DNA of 64,000 nt. It comes from Trichoplusia ni. Its lineage: Eukaryota > Arthropoda > Insecta > Lepidoptera > Noctuidae. Both the position numbers and the translations under genes were made by a program. Shown piece after piece: positions 1 to 13,118 of the stretch. The DNA lies in contig NC_039479.1 in NCBI RefSeq assembly GCF_003590095.1, positions 12,214,001-12,278,000 of the forward strand, given 5' to 3'. A model generated the notes under the pieces. It searched no databases, was not told where the DNA came from, and saw only the letters and a program-made list of their open reading frames with translations. Position 1 is the stretch's first letter. Every line of letters starts with the position of its first letter.

Positions 1-1362
1 GGACTTCACTTCCCAATCCGACATTGTAGACCATCTTTCAGACCTTTTCTTGTTTTTAATGGTTGCTAATTAATTCAATTCAATTATTCTTAGTATTTTG
101 GGCGGAAGGTTGCGGAATATAATTTCATTACGAAAAAAAGACGTACACATTCCAAATTTACATGATTTCATCTCTCACAGCAATTTAGAGCCATAAGCTG
201 CGAAAAAAATATCTTACAGAAGTGGATGGGACGAACAACTAAGTGATATAGGTCACCGGGTTCGAACCCAGCGTAGCGCGTGTGATCGACAAACGCTTGT
301 TCTGAGTCTGGGTTTCTTTGCGGATGTGACTTGTAAATTTGTAAAACCCCTTTGAGACAAGATTCAATTTCTTAATGCTGGAGACGCCTTTCAAACAAAA
401 ACATCACTAGAAATTTCGTCGAAATTGTACAGTGTTTACGGATACGTATTTCATCTTTCGTCTCTCGCCGTCATAATTATCACTTGTTTTCACATAACCT
501 TGTACCAAATTGCATAACAAATAAACTAATTTATGTTAACTTATTGTAAACAGGTCGTTAAACTAGCTCCTCATTGACGTGAAACCGATTGATCACGGCT
601 CATTGATCGCGGATAGGGTTATCACGTCGGCAAAACTTATAGTTAGTCAGACCAGGTAGATTGGCTTTTAATTTTGGGCAAAAAAGCCGGACTCCTCTTT
701 TGACGGTTTTGAATATTAGTAGGTGATGATCCCAACCAACTTTGGCCACAGAGACTTGGATCTGCTAATTGAGAGCATCGCTGATGAGCCTTCTGGTGAC
801 CGAAGCAGGCAATTTTCCCCTATGAAAGTGCGTAATTAGTGGGGATGAAAAATAAATTTGTAAAGTCAACTTTTTCTTTTACTACCATAAAGCTCAAAAT
901 CGAATACACTCTGAAAGAATCCGGACAAGACGAACACCATTTAGTTTGGCCGGGCGAGTAATCGAAAAAATCCTATGTCTGGTTTTACCCGGGTATCTGG
1001 CAACCCTAGCCGTGGACTGTTGCTTCCCATTCATATGTCAAGACGACTGCGTAAACCGACCATTCAAATAAAGTATAACCGCTTCATATTTAAGAGTGGA
1101 CATTGTTCCAAATGTATGCGAGTTGCATACGTCTGTCTTGTTTTAGTGTTGACGTTCATATTTTGAATGTTTCTCATTAAAATTATCTGTTTCTTGCAAT
1201 TGTGATGTACCTACGTAATTTGGTAATTTATGTAATTGTTTTAAGTGTATTTTCGTATGGAGTATATGCATCTTTCAAAGAGACCATTGAGTTAACTTCT
1301 TATTTTGCCTATACCTAATCTTTCCATCTTAACATTTTAGTTTCAGCTTTTAGTTTTACTTT
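1..1362. repeat. SINE copy and unplaced repeat pieces in AT-rich DNA
   Basis: About 195-380 is a tRNA-derived SINE copy on the plus strand. A Pol III B-box-like GGTTCGAACCC lies at 259-269, followed by the body GATCGACAAACGCTTG and a pyrimidine-rich part ending near TTGTAAAACCCC. The same body recurs near 3.7, 7.45 and 13.9 kb. About 660-860 has a GC-richer stretch (CCCAACCAACTTTGGCC) that resembles an interspersed repeat I cannot name. A 63-codon open frame at 975-1166 shows no domain and is not called. The rest shows nothing I can interpret. Confidence 0.5.
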
Positions 1363-1600
1363 TCAGAAGGCATGTTAAATTGTGGGTCCCGGCTGTTATA
1401 CATACATCTTTGTCAGTCGTTATGGATAGTTAGAAAGTCTGACAACCAGCCTAAGGGGAATCGTGTTGCCCAGATAAATTGGTTCAAGAGGTCAGCGAGG
1501 TAGTCGTTCCTTGTAAAACACTGTACTTAACTGAATCCGTTTAGATTGGAAGCCAACTCCGACATAGTTGGGAGAAGGCTAGGACGATCATGATGACATG
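1363..1600 (+). repeat. 5S-type SINE, 5'-truncated
   Basis: This copy carries the body and tail of the SINE that is complete at 13.1 kb. It includes TTGTGGGTCCCGGCTG, TCGTGTTGCCCAG, CGTTCCTTGTAAAACACTG and GACATAGTTGGGAGAAGG, and ends in a CATGATGATGAC-like tail. The 5S-rRNA-like head is missing, so the copy is 5'-truncated, as is usual for retroposed SINEs. The assignment rests on direct comparison with the copies at 13.1 kb and 45.3 kb (reverse) in this window. Confidence 0.75.
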
Positions 1601-3642
1601 AAGCAATTGCCATAATTTAGATAGCTTGACTGTCTACCTCCAGAACCTAGTTTACTACGGTAACAACATCCCATGACAAACAAATTGACACATGCACACA
1701 CAAAAATAAAAATCAGCATAAAGTTCATAAACCACTATACTCATAGTTAATCTATGTGTAGCTAGAAATCCATTATATTCTTTTTCTATATAGACATGTC
1801 AACTATTTCTATACATGATAAACTAGAACTAAAAACCAACCACAATAAAGTTAACCTTCACTCGTAATACTTAAGTAACGCCGCAGACGGTTGTAATCTG
1901 CATGCGACGCGAATAATCTAAAGAATGTAGAGTAGGCCAATTGAAACTCTACAACTTTTACTTAGAGTACATTTTCCATTGTGACCGGGCACTCAATGAG
2001 TAATTTAGTGCAGTTTACTGCTGTCAACCTGTTGACTATTAAGGTAGACCTTAACTAGTACACAAAAGCGGCGGGCAAAAAAAGTGTTAGTGAGCGCGGC
2101 GTAATACTATTACTACCAAAATAGTATGTAAACAAACATAAATCTATCTGTTTGTAAAATGCTCCTTACTCAAAAAGTATGGATGGATGGAAATTATCCT
2201 GACTCTGAAACTCTTTTCAATACTTTTTTCAAAGGAATTGTTAAACGCGTTTGCTCCCACACTTTAAATTTGGAATATTATTTTAATTAAATACTGCAAT
2301 TAGTTACACTTAAAACAAACTAATGTTAACAAATTAATTAATCACCTGAGCTGGTCGGTAACTACAAGTCAACATACAGACATTTTTTTATTAACTAGCT
2401 GTAACTCACGGCTTTGCCCGCTGGATAACCGTTCTTGCTCTAACATGACGTTTCGTAAAGCCGGATAAAAGTAGCCAATGTGTAAATCCAAGAAAGAGGT
2501 ACACACTTACTTTCGCATTTAAAATATTAGTGTTATTAATTACATTGAGTTACAAAGCTATAGCCCTGCCAACTAAATACATATTACATTTTACATCATA
2601 TTCAGAATATACTTAACTTTTGCATATTTATACATACCATACACAACACCTTTCTTTAGACATCGCCATAAACAGACAACAAAAGGATGTGGATTAGACA
2701 GTATCCTTAACTAGAACCATGACTAAAGTCAACGGTTAAGGAAAGTGAAAGTACCACCACGCTGTTTTTAGATTAGGTACTAGCTAAAAACCGCTTAAGA
2801 GTGAGCCGGACTTACGACGTAACGAGTTCCGTACATAATATGGGCTAAAGAAAATCAAAAAGAGATTAGGGACAAATGAATTTGTGGATACCTCCCTCAA
2901 ATTTATTTCTCACCCACTAATTTATGAATGCCCCAAACGTTTCTTACTATCTATATTTTAAGTAAAAAATATATTGAAGTGTCTAGCTATCACATTCACG
3001 AGATATCCATATTATTCCGTTATAGGTTTACGTTATTACCCTTCGGATACAGAACCCTAAAAATAATCGTATAACGTTATTAATTGCATTAACAGTTAAC
3101 ACGTGCTGCCCATAATGATGTGTTAAACGTATTCCATAAGCGATCACTAATACAGTCAGCCACAGAACTGTTTAACACAACTACATTTTCACGAGAACTG
3201 TACACGATCAAATTAAATAAGTTGCGTTGTTATTGTTTAAAAATAATAGGCTTGACATCTAGTATATTAAAAAAAACTAAAGCCTTTATCTTAAATCATT
3301 ATCATCTTTATCATCTTCAGCCAGTCTCAGTGCACTGCCACTAAGATCGATCTTCAGCTTTCCTTCTCCAATTCCTGCCCACTAACTAACATATTAATAA
3401 TATACATTGTCCTCAAAAATATTTTACTATTCATTGAATTTTGTCGCTGACTGTACTTGGAACCCGAAAAGATGGTGATGACTTACGTTATGATTTCTGT
3501 TTGTAGACAGTTTGAAGTTGACTGATTTATAGTTATCTAAAAATGTTTGGATAGTTCATTTGCTTTCACTGTAATTTTTAGGACGTTAGCTTTTAAGTAC
3601 TTACATTAGGAACGCCGATGTAGGTTTTATAATGCTTCATGA
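1601..3642. other. AT-rich non-coding DNA with a LINE-tail-like scrap
   Basis: No gene is supported here. Around 2394-2440 the text CTAGCTGTAACTCACGG followed by CTTTGCCCGC looks like the 3' part of an RTE-type LINE, a common lepidopteran repeat, but it is short and diverged. Around 3045-3060 a CAGAACCCTA end resembles the terminus of the MITE at 58.4 kb. The 74-codon frame at 3120-3344 has no recognisable domain and AT-rich codons. Confidence 0.4.
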
Positions 3643-3805
3643 AATATCATGACTGCACGGATATCCCAACTCACTGAGCGATGTTTCGTGGTTTCTTACC
3701 TCGTGTAGGTAAAGAATTGGTGTGATCCACAAATGCTTATTCTTAGGCTGGATTTCTTTGATCATGCCCCTTGAATGCTTTTGAAACCGCGACACAATCC
3801 ATAAA
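3643..3805 (+). repeat. tRNA-derived SINE, diverged copy
   Basis: The body GTGTGATCCACAAATGCTTA, then CTTAGGCTGGATTTCTTTG, and a tail with GCTTTTGAAACC match the SINE seen near 0.25, 7.45 and 13.9 kb. The tRNA-like head (about 3655-3715) is strongly diverged and its B-box is not clean. The copy looks old. Confidence 0.5.
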
Positions 3806-6800
3806 CGCCTTAATTTAATGCGAGAGTGGTTTATTCAAAAAAGTGCAAAAAAGCTAATAACATATATTGCATAACATAATTAATATTTTAACTAACTAGT
3901 AGTAAAAATATGTGGATTATATGCTAAACGTATCTCTGTAGTGTCTTTTTTGTATCTAAACAGACATAAACATAAACACAAGCCGTGTATAAGATTAAAG
4001 TCTGAATATCATATTCCAAAACAAATGACTGTTAAAACATCCGAAATCCATTCGAGTAACCATCTGTAAAAATAGTCACAATACTTTATGTTTGCTAGTA
4101 CAAAAACTTTTTAAGATATAAAAACCCGTCACATATATTACGTAAGCTACAAGTGTTGGAAGTGAATAATATAGCAACAATAATATTTAGTATAAAACTT
4201 GAACATGGTGAACATAAGCTAAAATGTTTCACGGCTGGGCAAAGTCTTTGGTCTCGAAGCCAACCAAAATTCTGATCTAGTTGAAAACAATATTCTCAAT
4301 ATCCCCATTGTCAAATAAAAGGAATTAATTTTAATAGGAATTGAAAAATAATTAGGGTTCCATTACAACGTACTTTCTCAATGTCCTATCTTGCCATTTT
4401 TTTTTGTAGATAACTTCACTGTATTTACACCAAACAAGCTCTTAACTTACTTAATGCAGTATCTATTACGTTAGCAATACTCTTAGACTTTCAAGTCTGT
4501 CACTATCTTAAGTACTAAGAGTCTCAACGAAATATCCTGTCCGCGCTGTTGTTGGACTTCGAACGGAAATGCACTACCGGGGTAGAAAGTGCCCCGTGTC
4601 CTGCTATCTGTTTAGTGTTAGATAATCAACTATATAAAAGTGTAAATTGATATCATAACATACCTAAATACATAATTATACTTTCGTTTTCTTGGAAGGA
4701 CGAGAACACTAATTATATGGCATGAATTTACATATATTAGAATTTCATGCAATCACAATACTCATAAGTCATGTTAATATCACTATACTTGACAAGATTT
4801 GTGAATCTCAATACATACAATGTCTCATTGGGTTTGCTTGTCCGAATGTTCGCAATTGTATGCCATACTTCCATTGACTCTTTTCTGAAAGGCCTCATAG
4901 AATTGAAACCCCAATTACCTAAACAACAAGTGTAGGTTTGCACAAAATATATGTATTTATTTTTAAAAGGATCGAATATTTTGCTTCCATTAACGCCATA
5001 TACAGGTATGCGGTTTGTCCCTTATCTCAACATTCTCAAGGTATTTGTACACATAACCTTGCCTAAAGGAATCCCCAAAATAATGAGGTCAGAACTGCCA
5101 CTTACATATAATAGTATAACAACATAAATTAACCTAGATTTTCAATTCACACCCAAAAACCATCCACTAAATGGTTTCCCACGTAAGGTAGTGAGGAAAG
5201 AGTAAGGCAGTAGGCATTAAAAAATGACTAATACTTTTAACTTACCTGAAATATTTGACAGCAAGAAAATTTACTTTTAATATAACTAAGACAATATAAC
5301 AAAGACTAATTTGTTTCAGGTACAGCAGCCACAGAATCCCAACTAAGTACGTAAGTATCCAATTTCATTTAAAATTAATTATATTCCTGAATCCAAGGTA
5401 CAACCGCCAGACCCCTGTAAGCTTTCCAAAACCAGGGTTTCAAAATGAAAACAAAGAGCATCCGATAATAAGGCATAATGCTAACATGAAATGGCTTTAC
5501 GCGAAGCACAATAAACCAACTTTTACGAGTATTTTAATGGAACGTATGAATAAAAGAGTTTTACATACATCCACAAACATTTGCTTATTGAAAATAGACA
5601 GCAGGCTGGTAATAAACAAATGGCTGTCGCTGATGACCGAAGAGAAGTAAATAATGAGTCACTGTTTGTATTTGGAACATAATATTGTTTAGCGGATTGT
5701 CATTCGGTAAATAGATATCGTTCCATCATGATGTGGCGATTAGTATCAGACCTTTTGTCCTGCGAGTTTCTTGACCTCAATATAAAATTTGGATTTCAGA
5801 TGACAAATTGAAATCGTCACTTGAGCTCTGAGACTTCACGCATTCTTTAACCCATTGGAAACCAGTCTCATTATGGGATACTGTGTTACTGCGATATATA
5901 GGTCAGATAGGCAGCCGCTCTATATGATAACAGGCATTCGGATGAACACTCCAATAATGGAAGGAGATCCAAATACAATCAAGAAAAAAAATCACCGGAC
6001 GAAAAATATAAACATCTTTTATCGTTTCCTAATTGAAGCACAGAAAATTTCCTCAGAACGAACTGCCTATTTGGACGCAAAAGTACACAATTACATCCAA
6101 AATTTATCACCATAGTTTATCCATTACAAATATAGTGAAACAAAGAAAAACGTTAACAACAAAGGCCTGCTACACTAAAAACTTCGATATACGAAAAGTT
6201 TTTTACTGTTCGTTCGGAAACCCCCGTGGGGTCTTCCTGATTAAAATTGGCGTCTGTTTTATGACCCCTGCCTTTCTAACGTATCTCAGAAACAATAAAT
6301 GTTCCTCATGTTGTATTTTTGAAGGAAACATGACATGACAGCGTATTTTTCACTTCAGTTGCTTTGAGTGAAGTGAATTATTCAGAGTTGAGTTAACCAT
6401 TTCTGGGAAGGAATGGTTGACTTGGAGTACTAGTCTTTGACCTGATGACCCGATTTAACGTGCCTCATACATTATTGTTTGATGATATGTCCGTAGTGAC
6501 AAGCGATTCAATAAGTTTGTTTTTCTTGTATAATTTTGACTGAATTTGGCGTGAACTGGCTTGATAAGTCGGCTATTTAAGAATTAACAGTAAGTCAAAC
6601 TAAAAGTCGGTTATATAAAAAAAAATTCAAATAAAAATGGGCGCTCCTCATATTTATGACTGTTGCTTATTCATATTTATATATATTTTTGTTGTTTTGT
6701 TGATTACAGAAATAAGTCATCTACGCAAATTTCAACTCTCAAGCTTCATGAGATCAGAAGAAACAGCCTTGCGACAGACAGACATCCTAGCCTTGTTATG

Positions 6801-7254
6801 GTATGAAACCCTAAAACACTATTTAAGCCTGTTATTTTAACTGAAGAGCAGGTTCAGCAAGCATATATAGTGACTTGCAACAAATCTCTAAAGCACGGTA
6901 ATCTTACATTAAAAGAATAAAATCATTATAATCACAATCGTAAATTCTTCCGCCTTATCTCTGTATACTACTTACATTATACTGAAGCTGACAGTTCATC
7001 TATCTATAACTAACACGGTACGTAGCATTTATTACGATTTCTTTGTTAGCACAGCCACGAGTTAATCCTCTTGTTTCCTTCACACACTATTGGCTGAGTA
7101 AACACCGAATGTAGTTTTTCGTATTCTTTTCAGTTGTTATAGCAAACAGTTTCATCTGTTCTTTTTCGCAGATCAAGCTAGAATAGAATGCTGTCATGAA
7201 AATTTTATCCTAATCAGATGAGCAAATTAGCCTTGACAGCGTAACATACAGACA
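3806..7254. other. AT-rich DNA, no gene or clear repeat
   Basis: Frames at 4737-4943 (minus), 5855-6115, 6033-6338 and 6637-6840 (plus) have no domain, no coding-like codon use and no matching splice context. At 4356 AGGGTTCC may be a worn MITE end. I see nothing else to annotate. Confidence 0.4.
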
Positions 7255-7261
7255 TACAGAG

Positions 7262-7515
7262 TTTTTAATGTGCGATAGTTGAGTGGCAAAGATCACCACA
7301 GTGAGCCCACTCTGCGCCTGGTCGCGAGTTCGATCCACACGTAGGATAAAAGCCAATGTGTAATTCACAAATAAATAAAATAATAATAAATAAATCATTT
7401 ATTATCTCTTCACAATAGGCCTTAAAGTAACTTAACACTGTAAGATAGAAACAAATGCAAATGCAAATGCTTGTTCCTTGTGCATTTGACTTGAAGATTT
7501 TTGAAACCCCTCGCG
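7262..7515 (+). repeat. tRNA-derived SINE, apparently interrupted
   Basis: The head has an A-box-like TAGTTGAGTGG (about 7275) and a B-box-like GCGAGTTCGATCC (about 7323), spaced as in tRNA genes. The body text with AAATGCTTGTTCCTTGTGC and TTTTTGAAACCCC appears only after about 80 bp of ATAAATAAA-rich DNA (about 7365-7445). A plausible reading is a SINE split by a later AT-rich insertion. It is not a functional tRNA, because no cloverleaf acceptor stem closes. Confidence 0.5.
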
Positions 7516-9180
7516 TCAGAAAGTCTGACTATAAAATTCTAAAAGCTATAAAGTATTTAAAAATTATAGCATAACAATATGAGTATCAAAAATAAGGAAA
7601 TCATCTGTTATTTCTAACCAGCCAGTTCATTTTAATTTCTAAACTGTCGATTCCATTTTCAAAACACGTTCTTTTGTCCGAAGCAAGTGATCTTACTGAT
7701 AACAGCCGTTATGCAATATATGTCCCACATTCAAATGTTCCTTGTTGCCCTTGGCTTGCATTCTAACTGTACTAAAATACGACGTGACCATATGATGGTA
7801 ATAAAAAGGTAGGTACCGCAACGAACTTTATAAGCAAGTCAAATTTATTAGAGACTTCAGCGAGAATTTGGTTGTAAAGGTAATACGCAAACGTGGTGGT
7901 TTAGTTGATTTAGAAATACATTAAAAGTACAATATTTCCATGAAATTGGTAGCAAACAAATTCTTATTAAAATTTGATCGGTTTAAGAAGCAAGATTATG
8001 GGTAGGTATTAAGGATAGGTTTTTTTCTCTCTCTCTGTCTCTCTCTTTTTCTCTTTCTCTATTTTTTTGGTTGCAACTAACCAGCATATTTAGATAAGAA
8101 GCAAACGTAATAGGTCAGTGCAAAAAATAAATCCACAATGACTTTTCTTATCACTTAGTATTATTCATCAAAATCTTGTTTGAGCCAAAACACAAGAAAA
8201 CACTGTTGTTCTATCTCAATCTTCTTCAGTCATCTCCGTTTGACCAGATAGTGTCACCGACGAATATAGCAACGGAAACTGGGTTCTTAAGTAATTAACA
8301 TTATCAGCTAAATCTAAGACGCGTATACATCAATTAGAAGGACTTATCTCACTTAATCTGCATGTAACTATTTTAAATAAACAAGCCACGCTTTAATTAC
8401 AATGAACCTTCTTAATACGAGGATCTTTGTAAATACTTGTTTAACAGATAATATAACTCCTGGAGAATCTAATTAAAAAATGCTAAAAGTCTAACGAACA
8501 AATGGATTAGACTTGTAATTTTCGTTTCGGGTGAGAGTGTTTACTCCCGATATCGGATAAAAAAACGGAATCTTTTTAGGATGCCTGTCTATCTGTCTGT
8601 CAAGCCCTCTTTCTCATTAACGCATTCAGGTAAAAGCGTATCAAATATACTCAAGGTTACCGTCTCCTAAACCTGCGAAATATAAAACAAAAACTTCTAA
8701 GCCAATTCAAACAGGAGAATGCAGTTCATGCAGCAAATTTTCGACACTCAAGGGAGTTGAAAATTGCAAGGTCCTGCCCGTGAGCTCAGAATCTTGAAAT
8801 TTGGTGTGAAGAAACATTTAATAACACAAATAAAGGAAAATTTTCTAAAACTTAAACGTACGGAAGCCCGGTTGCATGAGTAGACTTATACCGGGATTTT
8901 CTTGCCCGGGAAGACTTTGTCATATTGTCAAAAAAAGAAAAGACTACAAAAAGTGTGAAACCTCTAGAATGCATTTACAAACACTTAATTACCGTATAGA
9001 AATGGTAGTATTCAGTAGAAAAAATGCAAAAGAAATGAAATACTTAAAATACTCTAAGGTTTTCAGGCCGATACTCTTCTTCTGACCCCACCGTGTCTGC
9101 TCATGATGATTAAGCACTCCGGTTGAGTCCGAAACTAGTCTGGTAATCCTGATAAACATTTGTGAGTAAACTGTTATATT
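7516..9180. other. AT-rich DNA with a CT-rich microsatellite
   Basis: A pyrimidine tract of CTCTCTCTGTCTCTCTCT type runs over about 8018-8070. No coding sequence or known repeat is evident. The 69-codon frame at 8876-9085 has no domain. Confidence 0.45.
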
Positions 9181-9183
9181 TCT

Positions 9184-9236
9184 AATAACACGTGATAATT
9201 ATTTATTTATTTATTTAATTATCACGTATTATTAAT
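9184..9236. repeat. Short palindrome around (TTTA)n
   Basis: Arms ACACGTGATAATTA and TAATTATCACGT flank about 15 bp of TTTA repeats, giving an almost perfect fold. The arms contain the E-box-like CACGTG on one side. It could be a tiny MITE or a microsatellite that grew inside a palindrome. Confidence 0.6.
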
Positions 9237-9394
9237 GCCCTGATTTTCTTTTAGGTCACAAAGCAAATGCAAACCAGGAACACCGTACAATGAAGCCGTA
9301 TAATAAATAAATTGGACGCACTTACGAACGAGTGTGGATTAATTACATGTATCAAGTGTTGCTATCTTATTCAGCCGTTACAGAAACACTTACT

Positions 9395-9475
9395 GGAGCA
9401 GTGATAGCTAAGTGGTGTGATCATTGTACTGCTAAGTTAAAGGTTCTAGAATCGAATCGATTCAAACAAAAGTGA
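9395..9475 (+). repeat. tRNA-like SINE head
   Basis: A-box-like TAGCTAAGTGG and B-box-like GGTTCTAGAATCG lie in tRNA-like spacing after GGAGCAGTGA. The downstream body is not recognisable. It is probably a decayed tRNA-headed SINE, not a working tRNA. Confidence 0.45.
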
Positions 9476-10584
9476 ATTCTAACATCGTTGACTTTAATCA
9501 TAATTTGGAGAAAAAACGTAAAGATATTTTTTAGGGTAGTTTATTCATGTCCAACTAGAGGTACTTTAAACTCGGACACCGGGTTGTACTTAAACAGCCA
9601 ATGCCGCTATTTAAAATGGCCGATGAATGAATGGAAATTGGATTAAAATGTCCCTATTCGTAATTTTAAATTCATTATATTGACCGTGAGTATTCCGTCC
9701 CGTACTAAATTTCTAATTATTGTATTAGAAAAATACTTCAGTGAATAATAGCAGAATCAGCACCCTAGTTGTATATCAACCGTACGATAAGAAGAATCAC
9801 TCATTAAAGTCAATAGAATCTGCAACTGTCTAATTACGTATACACTCGTAACAATTACTTATTATTCAACGGTTGAATTTCACGCACTGATTCCTATTTT
9901 GTTCTGTTCTTAATTTTAATCTTAGAGAGAATGTATTAAGGAATTCGAAATACAAAATGTTTAGTCCCCGAGAGCATCCCAAAGGAAGCCTTTGTAAATG
10001 ATCTGCTACCTAAATGGGTTTAAGAAATGTTTTTTAAATAAATACAAGATAATGATGAATAGCGTAATTGCCTAATTAGTTTCAAAAAACAAGTAGATTT
10101 GTACAAATTATGACAAAAAAACAATCCATATGCGAGTCAATCTCACGCCGCTGAAAAATGTTTGATGTTCTAAAAATGTAAGTTGCTATATTATTCAAAC
10201 AAATTGAAATGCTTTAAGTAAAATAAAATAACTCAGAACCATAAGCATAGTATATGCATAAAAACTATAATGCCTTACAAATAAGTTTCCTTTTAGAAAC
10301 TTTCCTTTTAATTAAGTCCGTAGAGAAAAACACGTAAGCCTAAATTAAGAAGGTAATTCTATAACACCACACGCTATACTCGCAAATTACTCTGACAGTG
10401 GTAGTAATCGTTGTGCTAAGAATTTCACTTAATTGCCATAAGAACAGCAGTACTTAGAACACGCGACACGACATGTAAACAAAACGAAACCTATTTTCAC
10501 GCGACGACAGAGGGAAATCAGTAATTATAGAATAAGTAACATATATAAGAAAAAAATACAATTTACCTCTGACAGTTAAAGACA
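9476..10584. other. AT-rich DNA, nothing identified
   Basis: No open frame, repeat match within the window, or structural signal stands out in this stretch. Confidence 0.4.
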
Positions 10585-11015
10585 TGCCCCACAACTATTA
10601 AACGGCTCAATGGATTTTTATCATATATATATATCTACTAGCTGACCCAGCAAACATTGTTTTGCCGAATATTTTTTTTTTTCTAGTTGTATGTATTTTT
10701 AATGCCACATTATAAAAAAATAAAAACAAACAACTTCGTCCAAAAAATAAAAAAATAAATTTTAGTGTGGGCAACCCTTGTCACTTAAGGGTATGAAAAA
10801 TAGACGTTGTTCTATTCTCAGACCTGCCCAATATGTATACAAAATTCATAAAAATCGGTCGAACCGTTTCGGAGGAGTACGGTAACTAACATTATGACAC
10901 GGGAATTTTAGATATTAGAAGATAAACATTCGCACATAATTTACTTTTAATAAAAAACAAACTAAATTGAAATCGCTCAATCCATTCGGGAGCTACGGTA
11001 CCACAAGCCGACAGA
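10585..11015 (+). mobile_element. Old repeat (likely RTE-type LINE tail) split by a Helitron
   Basis: The left part (GCCCCACAACTATTAAACGG) and the right part (GAAATCGCTCAATCCATTCG) correspond in order to a less disrupted copy at 11.72-11.89 kb. Between them sits a complete Helitron (10638-10919), so the host element is interrupted. Phrases such as TCCATTCGGGAGCTACGG are typical of RTE LINE 3' regions in Lepidoptera. The class is an inference from that style of sequence. Confidence 0.5.
10638..10919 (-). mobile_element. Non-autonomous Helitron, family B copy 1
   Basis: Read on the minus strand it starts TCTAATATC and ends GGGTCAGCTAG. The CTAG terminus (plus 10638-10641) is preceded by A on the plus strand, as expected for insertion between A and T without a target duplication. 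It matches the copy at 54828-55116, including GACACGGGAATTTTA and CGTTTCGGAGGAGTACGG. It has no Rep/helicase coding capacity. Short Helitrons with exactly these ends are widespread in insects. Confidence 0.75.
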
Positions 11016-11722
11016 TACCTTATACTTAAAACACTAAACTTTTAGCGTCGGGGGTTAAAATCACATTGCTCGAGTAGAAGAGAGACGGCGAGCTACAATA
11101 CCTATAGTGCCGTCACGCTCACTCAACAAACAACAGCAACGGTCTTGGTTGAAGAGTTCAAAGTAAACGCGCAGGTGTACAGAATAATTTATACAGCAAA
11201 CCGTAGTGAACTGACAATTTGAATAGTCTTTGATCTTCCGCATTTGGAATTGCGACCCAATTTGCAGGGTGTCATGAGATTTTGGCTGCTTTATCTTTTT
11301 TAGTTTCTCTATAAGGGTAATTTTTGCCTAGTTACAGGTTTACTTTTAGACAAAAGGCAGGGTACAAACACATTAATTCTTAAGGAAGAAACCACATGTT
11401 ACTATGTAGGTAGGTATCTACAAAGAAGTATCCGTTAATTATTTTAATATCCACTTGCGATCGCTTTGCTCAAAGTAATATAAGACGAGGAAAACCGCGA
11501 AACCGTAACGCTAACATCTCTTAGGAATGTTGATACTCGAATGAAACCAATATTAATTTTAACGTAACATCTATGGGGATTAAATCTACTATGTAACAAA
11601 AAGGATTTAACGCTCAACTGGTTTTCTGAAAGCATCCCATCACAACATGTAAAGAACGTTTTGATAAGTAAAAGACGGTTTTCTCCAAGAAGCGATTGAG
11701 AACAAAATTAAATTAAATTATT

Positions 11723-11890
11723 TCACCCCACAACTACTAAAGGTCTTAAATGTTTTTTATTAAAAAAAATCTAAGAACTTTGTACCTTCTTAATTCACCC
11801 TTAACACAGAACAAATTTTAATCTAAACAGAAATCATTCAATCCATTCGGGATATATTATGCAACTTATAACACTCTAAGTATCGTCATT
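11723..11890 (+). repeat. Second copy of the repeat interrupted at 10.6 kb
   Basis: It begins CCCCACAACTACTAAAGG and continues to AATCATTCAATCCATTCGGG. The order matches 10585-10637 plus 10920-10985, and this copy lacks the inserted Helitron. It is diverged and non-coding. Confidence 0.5.
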
Positions 11891-13105
11891 TAATAATTTC
11901 AAGGCAAATGTGTGGTAAGGGCTGTACAATCTGACTTTGACAGTAAACCTCATGGGTCTACAGATAATATAAAGTGAGCACAACAAATGCTAAGTAAACC
12001 AGGTTTTAATTAAAGAAACCAGTCACGAGCATGCCGTGCGTTCTCCACTACGTGCACAAATATTTCCTGGTGCCTATTCAAATTGCATGTAAACAACCAA
12101 CAGTTGGTAACTTCTGCCTCATAATTTTTAATCGCTATGTTTCCTACATACTTAATCCAGATTACAGTGTTTTATTCGGACTTGATGTCGAAATTAAATT
12201 CGTTTCTATTAAAATCTGTGACAAATAATTTGAAACTATTTTTTTTTAAATATTGGATTGATTTACCTTTTGCATGCACACCTGGGCATTTTTTTCTACA
12301 ACTGACAGAACTAAGATGAAAATTATCATGTTTGCATTAATCTCTCTTTTTAACCTATATTTCTCTTGATTTTTTTTCTATGATGTCCCACTTCTAGGCA
12401 AAAGCCAGTCTTAAACTGTTTCCTCCACGATTTCATATCCCACTGCCTAACGAAAAACCACTCGTGTTAAAAAAATATTTTATTTTATAGTGATATTACC
12501 AGATCAACATCATTAAGTAGCCAAAAACAAAACACTTTCTACTCCTTTAATGTTTACTCAAATCACTTACGAAAAAAAAAAACAAAAAATCGCTTCAAAA
12601 TATTCCATAAAACAAAATGAAATTCTAAACTCTCGAATCGAGTTATTTCCATAACTGGGTATTCGAAGGTAATCGAATATCAATCCGTAGTCGGTACAGA
12701 TGTCTTGAACAGGCTTCAAGGACTCCAGCCGGTGAAGCGCTCAACTAGAAGAGGCCTTGAGGTGGGACGAAGGGTACCTTGAGACCTTCTCAAGTGCAGA
12801 ATTTGAGGACAAGATAATATTATGACATTTTTGTATCCTTTTGGTTGAGATTTTCAAAGATTTGTGAAGAGAGTAAACAAGATACGTTTGTACACTTCTG
12901 AATTTGGAGGGCGACGTCACTTTGTTTATTTTTTTGTTCTGATTTTTACAAATGAGTGATTGAGTTTCCTTTGTACAAATGAGTAGCTATTTTTAGTGAT
13001 AATGTAGATATTTTAAATACACACCTGGAAACCGAAATTAATTTGCTGTGGAAATACTGTTATTTTAAACTGGCTGTTGCAAGATTATTATTATTTGTAA
13101 AGCAT
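11891..13105. other. AT-rich DNA with decayed SINE scraps
   Basis: About 12381-12440 (GATGTCCCACTTCTAGGC and AAGCCAGTC) resembles the lepidopteran SINE phrase about a 'cccactgctgggca' tract. About 12690-12800 is a GC-richer island (CTTCAAGGACTCCAGCCGG) of unknown origin without a sustained reading frame. The frames at 12031-12228 and 12137-12319 overlap each other and show no domain. Confidence 0.4.
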
Positions 13106-13118
13106 TATATCACAAATA

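Noticed and set aside
7262..7340. A- and B-box pairs that look like tRNA genes (also near 9.4 and 13.9 kb)
   Set aside because: No acceptor stem or anticodon arm closes, and SINE bodies follow; these are tRNA-derived SINE heads.
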